From assembly GCF_030823405.1 (NCBI RefSeq), contig NZ_JAUSXC010000001.1, forward strand, positions 2,401,001 through 2,465,000: a DNA stretch of 64,000 nucleotides, written 5' to 3'. Positions within the stretch are counted from its first letter, which is position 1. Every line of letters starts with the position of its first letter. Positions 50,670 through 57,440 of the stretch are shown piece after piece. A program made the position numbers and the translations under genes. This stretch comes from Chryseobacterium ginsenosidimutans (GTDB lineage Bacteria; Bacteroidota; Bacteroidia; Flavobacteriales; Weeksellaceae). Under the pieces are notes generated by a model that saw nothing but the letters and a program-made list of their open reading frames with translations, was not told where the DNA came from and made no database searches.

Positions 50670-53069
50670 TTATTTAATTATTTCATTGTAATAAATCGGA
50701 GTGTAGTCCTTTTCATCGTAGCCCATAATGATTACTTTATAGCTCTTTGCATCATCATTATTAAAGAACTGTACTTTAGCCGGTTCCTTAGACTGTGTCT
50801 GTAAAGATGGATTCCAATAAAGGACATTACGGTAATCGTGAGAAATGTTGTTGAAATTTTCATCATTATAGACAGGACCTACAAATGGTGTTTCTTTGTC
50901 GAAACCGTTTAAAGTAATCTGTTTCAACTTTGTCGGAGCTGTAGAATCGCTTATTGAGCCTGAAATTCCGCCTCTTTTTGTATAAATTGCGATTGCTCCG
51001 CCGCCACCAAAACCACCTGCAAAATAATCCTTTATTACTTTCACCATAGCAATATCAGAGGTTGAAATTGAACTAATCTGAGAAGGATCAATTTTCATTT
51101 CGTCTAAGTAAATACTTACCTGGCTTCCTCTTAACTTTGGAATATAAGTTCCCATATCGGAATCTATCGTCAATCCGGCAACTCTTCCCTGCAACCATTG
51201 TAAAATATTCATAGATCCCAGAGCTGTATTATTATCATTTACCAAATCAAAAATCATTTCATTAGCACTTTTAAATAAAGGTCCGCTTAGTTTCTCATTA
51301 AGCTCTTTAGTTTTATCTCTTTTTACCCCTTTTAACTGTACTTCTTCGATAAGTGTGGCCTTTTCGTTAATTAGACTTTGAGTGTTCTTCGTTTCAATGT
51401 ATCTTTCGATTTGGCTGTTCGGCTGATCTTCGGCTGATCGCTGTACCAAATTGTAATTGCTTTCCGGCAAACTGTTTTTGTAAGGAACGAAAGCATAATT
51501 TGGCTGAAAAATTACCTGTACTTGTTCCTTCGGTATTTTGGGATCATTTAATTGATAGGAGAATTTAATTGCATCTTCAAAAAATAAACCGTTTAAAGAG
51601 AAAAATCCGTTCGCATCAGTTTTTTTCTGATAAAACTTGATCCCCTGATTTGGCATTTCAAACAAGAGATTCAGATCTGTATTGGGAGCCGGTTTCCCCT
51701 GTACGGATACTTTTCCTTTATAAAAAATGTAGGATTGAGGTGTATATCTGATAATGGGATAAACTCCTGCCATGATGGATCTCCAGTCAAATCTTTTCCA
51801 TTTTTCTGAAATTAACAATGCATCTAAAGCATCCGAATTATGATTTTTTGTAAAATATTGCGATGGTATATATATTTTGGAAGTGATATCGCCCGTTAAC
51901 CATAATGTACTTAATAAGCTATTTTCATCTTCCGAACTGTCTGAATTTCCATCAAGTATCAGAACGGTATAATCTCTTCCATCAGAAGTTTGAGGTAAAC
52001 CGAATGAGTTTAAGGCTCTCGGAGATCCATTGACAGATAATGATTGAAGAGACGGCTTTTTTATCTTTAATAAATCTGGCTGCACAAAGCAAAGTCTTTG
52101 AGCAACAATATTTTCTTTATCATCAAACACGGTAAGCTGTAAAATCCCGTTGATGAGTTGCTCTGTAGGAATAGAGTAGGTTTGCTCCAGTATTTTTGTT
52201 GATTTAGCTTTAAAAACCAATTGATTACTGATTGTCCCGATAACCTTATACAGAGTTCCCGGAGCAATATTTTTAGATTTTAAATTAAATTTAACGGCAT
52301 CATTACCACTTACCACCTGAAGATTTATTCCTGAATCTGATACATTGGGTAAGTCTATGGTTTGTTTATTTCCTTTTAAATCATCAACAATCAACTGATA
52401 TTTCACTCCTGCTTTTGGTGTTAATGAGAAGGAACCTACATTTTGATCAAACCCTTTAAATGAAGTTATTTTTACATCAGGTTTTGCCGTATCTACAATG
52501 TAGCCGTTCCAATCAGATGGCGGTAATCCTTTTGACTGCAGGCGGACGGCAAATTTTGTATTGATCCCATCTATAAAAGTTCCGCTTTCAGGAAAAACGG
52601 CGGCTGTCCATTTTGAAGTGTTGTCAATAGTAAGTTTTTGGGGAGAAGAAGGATTATAAACTGTAATTGGTCTTAAAGCCTGAAAATCTTCATTAAAATT
52701 GGTCATCCATGTTGTATAGGCTCTGACGTAATAAATATCTTCTTTTAAATTGTCAGGTAACGTAAAACTTCCGCTGCCTTCTCCATTAATTAAAGGAACT
52801 AATTTTTTGCTGATCTGAGTTTTATTCCTGTCATATAATTCTACAAATAAAGACGTCGAAATGGTTGAAGGGCTATATCCATCAAAAACAAAAGACTTGA
52901 ACCAAAGATTTTCTCCGGCTATATAACTGTTTTTATTGAAAACCAAATGTATTTTTTCCTGAGGATATTTTTCTGTAAATATTTCTAAAGCACTTTCTGC
53001 TTTATCCTGTGCTTGAAAATTACTAAAAGCACTTAAAAAGAGTAAGAAAGGTAATATTTTCTTCGACAT
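50670..53069 (-). CDS. Secreted MG2-domain protein with C-terminal TonB-receptor plug domain
   Basis: This 799-residue exported protein has a signal peptide ending FSNFQAQ. The N-terminal macroglobulin-like (MG2) part contains EKIHLVFNKNSYIAGENLWF and LKEDIYYVRAYTTWM, and more beta-rich domains follow. A TonB plug-like segment sits at about 630-730 (MNILQWLQGRVAGLTI, IYLDEMKIDPSQISSIS, FGGGGAIAIYTKRGG). No 22-strand barrel follows, so it is not a transporter by itself. Such proteins are frequent in Flavobacteria; the plug may dock to an outer-membrane complex. It is monocistronic. Confidence 0.75.
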   Translation of the reverse strand: MSKKILPFLLFLSAFSNFQAQDKAESALEIFTEKYPQEKIHLVFNKNSYIAGENLWFKSFVFDGYSPSTISTSLFVELYDRNKTQISKKLVPLINGEGSGSFTLPDNLKEDIYYVRAYTTWMTNFNEDFQALRPITVYNPSSPQKLTIDNTSKWTAAVFPESGTFIDGINTKFAVRLQSKGLPPSDWNGYIVDTAKPDVKITSFKGFDQNVGSFSLTPKAGVKYQLIVDDLKGNKQTIDLPNVSDSGINLQVVSGNDAVKFNLKSKNIAPGTLYKVIGTISNQLVFKAKSTKILEQTYSIPTEQLINGILQLTVFDDKENIVAQRLCFVQPDLLKIKKPSLQSLSVNGSPRALNSFGLPQTSDGRDYTVLILDGNSDSSEDENSLLSTLWLTGDITSKIYIPSQYFTKNHNSDALDALLISEKWKRFDWRSIMAGVYPIIRYTPQSYIFYKGKVSVQGKPAPNTDLNLLFEMPNQGIKFYQKKTDANGFFSLNGLFFEDAIKFSYQLNDPKIPKEQVQVIFQPNYAFVPYKNSLPESNYNLVQRSAEDQPNSQIERYIETKNTQSLINEKATLIEEVQLKGVKRDKTKELNEKLSGPLFKSANEMIFDLVNDNNTALGSMNILQWLQGRVAGLTIDSDMGTYIPKLRGSQVSIYLDEMKIDPSQISSISTSDIAMVKVIKDYFAGGFGGGGAIAIYTKRGGISGSISDSTAPTKLKQITLNGFDKETPFVGPVYNDENFNNISHDYRNVLYWNPSLQTQSKEPAKVQFFNNDDAKSYKVIIMGYDEKDYTPIYYNEIIK

Positions 53070-53349
53070 AGAAATTATTTGTATTAAAATAATTAAGTAA
53101 TAAAATTACATCATTTGAATTTTAATACAGTGTCAATTGTTTCAAAGGATATTAAAATATTATTAAAATTATTTCATCTGAATCTTTATCATAAATATTG
53201 TAGTTACTATTATTTATTGATGTATGTTAATGGAATAAAGTATTTATGTTTTTATTTTTGAACTCTCAATATTTAAACAATGAAATTACCGATTAGTGAA
53301 TTTCATTTGCTTATATTTAAAAAAATAAACTTTTTAAACAATTTATAAT
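53070..53349. other. AT-rich divergent region before the YceI gene
   Basis: This is a divergent promoter region of 280 nt. No convincing boxes, repeats or small ORFs were identified. Confidence 0.3.
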
Positions 53350-54027
53350 ATGAAAAAAATTAGTGTAATAGCATTAGTAGGAGTAGGATTACTTGCAGCG
53401 TCTTGTAATAAAGAAAAATCTGCAGAAAACGCAGCAACGGCTCAGGAACAGAAAGTTGCTGAAAGCAAAGGTGAAGTACTGGCTGTAGATGCAGCAACTT
53501 CTGTGGTAAACTGGAAAGCTTTTCACAAAGGCGGAATGGCTCCAAGATGGGGTACGCTTTCTGTAAAATCGGGAGAGTTAAGCATTGAAAACGGCCAGGT
53601 ATCTGCAGGGAACTTTGTCATCGATATGAATTCTCTTAAAGTTGATCCGGCTTCAGTAACAGAAAAAGATAAAAAACCTGCAGATCTTGAAGCTCACTTA
53701 AAGACTCCTGATTTCTTCGATACTGCGAAAAATCCTACATCAGAATTCAAAATTACAAGTGTAACAGATCTTAAAGAAGTACCAAAAGATGCTGTTGCCG
53801 GAGCAAATAAAACGGTAAGCGGAAACCTTACTTTATCAGGAAAAACAATGAACGTTACTTTCCCTGCAAAAGTTGATGTAGCAGAAGGTTCAGCTTCTGT
53901 ACAGGCTAAATTCACCGTAAACAGAGCAGATTGGGGCATCAAATTCGGAACTTCCGAAGCAGATCCTGCAGAGTGGATGATCAGCAAAGACATCGAAATC
54001 GATGTTGATGTAAAAGCTAAAAAATAA
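53350..54027 (+). CDS. YceI-family lipoprotein
   Basis: This 225-residue lipoprotein has the lipobox GLLAASC (Cys about residue 19). The YceI beta-barrel follows with typical phrases: VDAATSVVNWKAFHKGGMAP, LEAHLKTPDFFDTAKNPTSE, GNLTLSGKTMNVTFPAKV and FTVNRADWGIKFGTSEADP. The family binds isoprenoid-like lipids, and several members are induced by stress; the ligand here is unknown. It has its own terminator. Confidence 0.93.
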   Translation: MKKISVIALVGVGLLAASCNKEKSAENAATAQEQKVAESKGEVLAVDAATSVVNWKAFHKGGMAPRWGTLSVKSGELSIENGQVSAGNFVIDMNSLKVDPASVTEKDKKPADLEAHLKTPDFFDTAKNPTSEFKITSVTDLKEVPKDAVAGANKTVSGNLTLSGKTMNVTFPAKVDVAEGSASVQAKFTVNRADWGIKFGTSEADPAEWMISKDIEIDVDVKAKK

Positions 54028-54052
54028 TATTGTTAGAGTATAGAATCGTGGA

Positions 54053-54078
54053 GGCTGCCTTTTTTAAGGTGGCTTTTT
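54053..54078 (+). terminator. Terminator after the YceI gene
   Basis: The stem GCTGCCTT / AAGGTGGC (two wobble pairs) with a TTTT loop is followed by T residues. Confidence 0.75.
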
Positions 54079-54226
54079 TAATGATTTTTATTGTGAAAGA
54101 TAAGAAAATATTTATACGTATAATAGAGTAGATGAGGTTGGAAATCTGTTCTTAATGAAATCTCATTCATCTAATTCTTAGGTTTAGTTAAAAGGAATTT
54201 AAGGGTTGAAGAATAGCATTGACAAT

Positions 54227-54558
54227 AAAGGTATTTGACCAAATAAAATCTGTTTCTGATCTTAGTGTAAGCATTTCACCTTTCAACCCTTGTGCTGTCA
54301 TCCTTTTCATTAAACCTGCAGCAAACTGTTTACATTGGAATATTTGTTAAGGACGCAGGCATTGCTTCAACAATTGCACCGACACCACAATCATTATGCA
54401 CCAAAATCCCTTTCTCAGAAACATAATAATTATGGTTGCCTTCAACTTCAAAGTTATAGACTTTTACTTTCTCATCCAAGAAATTAATAGATTCTACCGG
54501 AGAAGTTGTTCCGTCTAAAGTAGTCAGAAGCGTTCCTTTTGTTAGGTTTTTGGCTTCT
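54227..54558 (-). pseudogene. Decayed copy of the Hint C-terminus plus papain-like toxin
   Basis: The minus strand reads LTKGTLLTTLDGTTSPVESI, the Hint end KVKVYNFEVEGNHNYYVSEK, then VHNDCGVGAIVEAMPASL. It then shifts frame by a 2-nt deletion relative to the intact copy in the gene at 57441-61394 and stops (TNIPM*). The remaining toxin sequence (QCKQFAAGLMKRMTAQGLKG to DFIWSNTF) is readable in another frame before homology ends at 54227. No start codon or immunity gene belongs to it. It is a displaced and decayed former C-terminus of the Rhs toxin gene, or a truncated duplicate of it. Confidence 0.8.
54386..54472 (-). repeat. Hint-end recombination seam, copy e (in the pseudogene)
   Basis: This segment of about 87 nt encodes KVKVYNFEVEGNHNYYVSEK and GILVHNDC. 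Homology to the main gene extends further upstream here (to 54558) than in the other orphan cassettes. Confidence 0.8.
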
Positions 54559-54584
54559 GTTTAGCTTGCCCTTTATGTATAAAT

Positions 54585-54614
54585 AAAAAGAGGCTGAATT
54601 TTGTACAGCCTCTT
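54585..54614 (-). terminator. Terminator after the CPCC immunity gene
   Basis: The perfect 9-bp arms AAGAGGCTG / CAGCCTCTT are followed on the minus strand by TTTATTT, 8 nt after the stop codon. Confidence 0.8.
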
Positions 54615-54621
54615 ATAATAA

Positions 54622-55095
54622 CTATATTAAAGATTCGTCCTTATAATATTTCAATTTACCATCTCCCTCTACAAATTTTAAAAATTTATCTAAAATAGCT
54701 CCTTTTGTTTTAAAATTATCTTTTGCTTCTCTTAATGTCATGTGATTTACATGACTATACTTAGACTTATCGACATTTCCATCATCTTCCCAAAAGCAGA
54801 CTTTACAAATTTCATAATTTCCTTTTTCTTTAATTGTCTTGTAATTACAACAAGGACAAGGAAACAAATCTTTTGGAAAACCATTAACATTAATTGATAA
54901 TTGATATTGTGTTTTAATTTTTTCTTCAATATATGAAACCTTTAAACCAATATATTTTTCTTTTAGGTATTCAAAAATTTCTTCTTCTTCGATTCCCTCA
55001 AGTTCAATTAATTCTTCTTTTTCTTCAAATGTCATTTTTGAATATTCATTTAACGATAATATTTCTATAACAGTATTTAAATCTAAACTTATCAT
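54622..55095 (-). CDS. CPCC-type cysteine-rich protein, putative immunity protein of cassette 3
   Basis: This 157-residue cytoplasmic protein has an acidic N-terminal half (residues 20-45 rich in Glu). A CPCC module follows: FPCPCCNYKTIKEKGNYEIC, then VCFWEDDGN. Small CPCC proteins occur next to polymorphic toxins and are thought to be immunity proteins. Its ATG is 4 nt after the stop codon of the orphan toxin segment at 55100, and its own terminator follows, so it forms a toxin/immunity cassette. Immunity function is inferred from family and position. Confidence 0.78.
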   Translation of the reverse strand: MISLDLNTVIEILSLNEYSKMTFEEKEELIELEGIEEEEIFEYLKEKYIGLKVSYIEEKIKTQYQLSINVNGFPKDLFPCPCCNYKTIKEKGNYEICKVCFWEDDGNVDKSKYSHVNHMTLREAKDNFKTKGAILDKFLKFVEGDGKLKYYKDESLI

Positions 55096-55099
55096 AATT

Positions 55100-55429
55100 T
55101 TATTTTGTTAAAGTTGCAGCAAAATCAAGAGCATCTTGAAATGGATTTATTTTAGTCATGGCTGGATTTGCCCTATAAAATGTTCTAATTTCTCTTAAGT
55201 CCATTCTTCCTACAAGAATATCTTGAGTGTTTTTATTATACTTAATTAAAAATTTTCCAACCGTCTGTTGTTCGATATGTTCTCCCGCTTCACTGGCAAA
55301 ACCTTTAGCAAGTTTCAAATATTGACTTTGAGTAATTTCACCAAACTCTGCTCCATGTTTTAAAAAGTGAACATTCAACTCACCTTTAGAAAATCCTTTC
55401 CAAATAATATCGCAATCATTATGCACCAA
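55100..55429 (-). CDS. Orphan toxin C-terminus, cassette 3 (possible RNase-like fold)
   Basis: The segment reads LVHNDCDIIWKGFSKGELNV, then HFLKHGAEFGEITQSQYLKL and VGKFLIKYNKNTQDILVGRM, ending TLTK. The HxxKHGxEFG pattern and late strand/Arg residues resemble small RNase-like toxins of contact-dependent systems, at low confidence. It has no ATG of its own; the frame opens at a TTG inside the Hint-end repeat (55411-55499), and an in-frame stop lies just upstream. It is therefore a silent cassette that needs recombination with the Rhs gene to be delivered. The CPCC immunity gene follows. Confidence 0.65.
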   Translation of the reverse strand: MVHNDCDIIWKGFSKGELNVHFLKHGAEFGEITQSQYLKLAKGFASEAGEHIEQQTVGKFLIKYNKNTQDILVGRMDLREIRTFYRANPAMTKINPFQDALDFAATLTK

Positions 55430-55499
55430 AATCCCTTTCTCAGAAACATAATAATTATGGTTACCTTCAACCTCAAAGTTATAGACTTTTACTTTCTCT
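55411..55499 (-). repeat. Hint-end recombination seam, copy d (cassette 3)
   Basis: This is nearly identical to the segment in the full Rhs gene (57761-57847) and encodes EKVKVYNFEVEGNHNYYVSE, then KGILVHNDC. It is preceded in frame by TAA. Confidence 0.85.
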
Positions 55500-55507
55500 T
55501 ACATAGA

Positions 55508-55546
55508 ATAAATGAGATTGTCCTAAAAAAGGACAATCTCATTTAT
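55508..55546 (-). terminator. Terminator after cassette 2 immunity gene
   Basis: Perfect 16-bp arms (ATAAATGAGATTGTCC / GGACAATCTCATTTAT) enclose a 7-nt A-rich loop. They directly follow the immunity gene stop at 55553. Confidence 0.75.
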
Positions 55547-55552
55547 ATTTAA

Positions 55553-55804
55553 TTAGTTATCTAATTTATCAATATTGTCAAAAATATTGTCTCTAAATTT
55601 TTCTACAGATTGTTTATTATCCTGCCAAGCTTTAGAATTTAATATATAATTGTCTGCTTCTGTAATTGATATTTTAAATTTAAAAACTAATACCATTGTT
55701 GATTGCATCATAGATAAATTATCTGTTTTCATGTTTAATATTAAGTCTTCAATATTATTTATAGTATAATCTTTATATTTTTCTAATAATTCTGTATTAT
55801 TCAT
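55553..55804 (-). CDS. Putative immunity protein of cassette 2
   Basis: This 83-residue helical protein (NNTELLEKYKDYTINNIEDL, MMQSTMVLVFKFKISITEAD) has no recognised domain. Its ATG lies 15 nt after the stop codon of the orphan toxin at 55820, and it ends at a perfect terminator. Position in a toxin/immunity cassette is the only evidence for its role. Confidence 0.6.
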   Translation of the reverse strand: MNNTELLEKYKDYTINNIEDLILNMKTDNLSMMQSTMVLVFKFKISITEADNYILNSKAWQDNKQSVEKFRDNIFDNIDKLDN

Positions 55805-55819
55805 GATTTTATAATTTAA

Positions 55820-56155
55820 TTAATTGATCAAAAACATGCCCTGGGTTTGCTGAAGAACTATGGGCTGCACGTTGGAATTGAGCCTTAATTGAGTAAATCC
55901 ATTTTCTTTTGCATAATTTTGAAGAACTTTCAAACTTTGAATCATTTGTCTGTTTCCAAATGTATTAGCCATTTCGTTTCCAACGGAACCTTTTGGATAG
56001 AAAGCCATTTCAGTTAATTCTAAAGTACTTCCATTTACATTGTGGTTTGCAAGAAATTCAATTGACTCTCCAGTTGCATATTTGAATTCACCACCAATAA
56101 TATTACCTTCTACCCTCGAAAATAACTGCGGTAATCCACAATCATTATGCACCAA
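55820..56155 (-). CDS. Orphan toxin C-terminus, cassette 2
   Basis: The segment reads LVHNDCGLPQLFSRVEGNII, then FKYATGESIEFLANHNVNGS, MAFYPKGSVGNEMANTFGNR and YAKENGFTQLRLNSNVQPIV. The last part recalls GNAT-like or deaminase-like folds but is not recognised. Like cassette 3 it has no ATG; the frame enters from the Hint-end repeat at 56138-56219 and is blocked upstream by TAA. It is probably a stored alternative toxin end for the Rhs gene. Confidence 0.6.
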   Translation of the reverse strand: MVHNDCGLPQLFSRVEGNIIGGEFKYATGESIEFLANHNVNGSTLELTEMAFYPKGSVGNEMANTFGNRQMIQSLKVLQNYAKENGFTQLRLNSNVQPIVLQQTQGMFLIN

Positions 56156-56219
56156 AATCCCTTTCTCAGAAACATAATAATTATGGTTATCTTCTACTTC
56201 AAAGTTATAGACTTTTATT
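56138..56219 (-). repeat. Hint-end recombination seam, copy c (cassette 2)
   Basis: This copy encodes KVYNFEVEDNHNYYVSEKGI, then LVHNDC. It is nearly identical to the main-gene copy, with an in-frame TAA immediately upstream. Confidence 0.85.
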
Positions 56220-56220
56220 T

Positions 56221-56258
56221 AGCACTATAAGAAAAGTGAAGGAATGACTTATAGTGTT
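56221..56258 (-). terminator. Possible terminator after cassette 1 immunity gene
   Basis: The 9-bp arms CACTATAAG / CTTATAGTG enclose 16 nt and touch the immunity gene stop codon. The T tract is weak. Confidence 0.45.
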
Positions 56259-56676
56259 AATATTGATCAAAATTCTTGTCAATAGAAATATTTATATGTG
56301 TTAAATGTCTTAATATTTCAATTATTATTATCCAAGATTTTTTTTCAAGTTCTAAAGATGATATTTTGCTTTTGTAGTAAATATTTAGATAATTCTTGTC
56401 AAGAATTTTAATATCTTTTGAAATTTCTATTTTAAAAATATCACTTAAATTTATTATATCTAGAATATTATTATAGTTATAAATTACCTGATCAGTTATT
56501 AGCCACCACTCAAAATTATTTATAAATAATGTAATAATAGGTATCTCGTTTATGGACAAATTAATATTATCTAAAATCATATTTTTTTTAGAAATATCTA
56601 AAGTATTCCATAGTTCTGTATATTTAAGTTCAAGTTTACTTCTTCTGAACTTTGACTCTAAAATTGATACTTTCAT
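56257..56676 (-). CDS. Putative immunity protein of cassette 1
   Basis: This 139-residue protein (KVSILESKFRRSKLELKYTE, IITLFINNFEWWLITDQVIY, KKSWIIIIEILRHLTHINIS) has no recognised domain. The frame is open upstream into the toxin gene, but the ATG at 56676, 4 nt after the orphan toxin stop codon, is the natural start. Its role is inferred from the toxin/immunity order seen in all cassettes. Confidence 0.6.
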   Translation of the reverse strand: MKVSILESKFRRSKLELKYTELWNTLDISKKNMILDNINLSINEIPIITLFINNFEWWLITDQVIYNYNNILDIINLSDIFKIEISKDIKILDKNYLNIYYKSKISSLELEKKSWIIIIEILRHLTHINISIDKNFDQY

Positions 56677-56680
56677 TTTG

Positions 56681-57013
56681 TTATGGAATTGGTGCAGTAA
56701 GTCGTATTGAGGAATCACTTAATTTTTCAAGAGTAAAACCTAATCTTTTTGCTACTGCTTCATTAAATAGTTTATTATTCATTATATCAGTTCCTCGTAA
56801 TTCAAGCATTGATGCTCCGTTACTCTTACCCTCATTAAACATTGTTCTTAATAATAATTTGAGATCAGTGGATTCCGTTGCTTTCATTAATGTTGAAATG
56901 GACTTTACATATGTATTTCCTGCCATATAGTTTTTTGAGTACATATAATATTGACCTTCTGCATATAGATCATTTGTCAATCCTAAAAATTTTTCACAGT
57001 TATTATGCACCAA
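56681..57013 (-). CDS. Orphan toxin C-terminus, cassette 1
   Basis: The segment reads LVHNNCEKFLGLTNDLYAEG, then MYSKNYMAGNTYVKSISTLM, MFNEGKSNGASMLELRGTDI and VAKRLGFTLEKLSDSSIRLT. The second half has a GNAT-like flavour similar to cassette 2 (AKENGFTQLRL against GKSNGASMLEL). No toxin family is recognised. The frame comes from the Hint-end repeat at 56995-57080, with TAG just upstream, so it is not translated from its own ATG. It is the silent cassette nearest the active gene. Confidence 0.6.
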   Translation of the reverse strand: MVHNNCEKFLGLTNDLYAEGQYYMYSKNYMAGNTYVKSISTLMKATESTDLKLLLRTMFNEGKSNGASMLELRGTDIMNNKLFNEAVAKRLGFTLEKLSDSSIRLTAPIP

Positions 57014-57080
57014 AATCCCTTTCTCAGAAACATAATAATTATGGTTGTCTTCTACTTCAAAGTTGTAAACTTTTACTTTC
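56995..57080 (-). repeat. Hint-end recombination seam, copy b (cassette 1)
   Basis: This copy encodes KVKVYNFEVEDNHNYYVSEK, then GILVHNNC. An in-frame TAG precedes it. Confidence 0.85.
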
Positions 57081-57127
57081 TATAAAATATTCCTCTACCA
57101 AATAGTAAAGAAATATTTATTAATATT

Positions 57128-57427
57128 TTATTTCTCTTTTTTAAATAAATGATATTCTCTAAAAAATACGTTTATAGCATCTAAATTTTCTTTCTGACTT
57201 ATTTCTGTTATTATAGTTGACCAACCAAGTTCTAATTCATAATTAAACTTATTTCTTAACCATTCTCCAAAGTCATATCTAAAATCATATTTAGCTCTTT
57301 CTCCTAATCGTATTGCGTCATTCAGTAAATAACCAGAAAGAAATGCACTCAATAGAAATATACTTCTTTCTCCTACATATACTTCTGGTCTTCTTTCTAT
57401 ATGTAACATTAATTCTTCAAAATTCAT
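57128..57427 (-). CDS. Putative immunity protein of the active Rhs toxin
   Basis: This 99-residue protein (FEELMLHIERRPEVYVGERS, FLLSAFLSGYLLNDAIRLGE, LELGWSTIITEISQKENLDA) begins 13 nt after the stop codon of the Rhs-Hint-toxin gene. The RRPxxYVGE-type start is seen in small proteins encoded behind polymorphic toxins. It would bind and block the papain-like toxin domain in the producing cell. Function is inferred from position. Confidence 0.7.
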   Translation of the reverse strand: MNFEELMLHIERRPEVYVGERSIFLLSAFLSGYLLNDAIRLGERAKYDFRYDFGEWLRNKFNYELELGWSTIITEISQKENLDAINVFFREYHLFKKEK

Positions 57428-57440
57428 ATCATATTTAATT

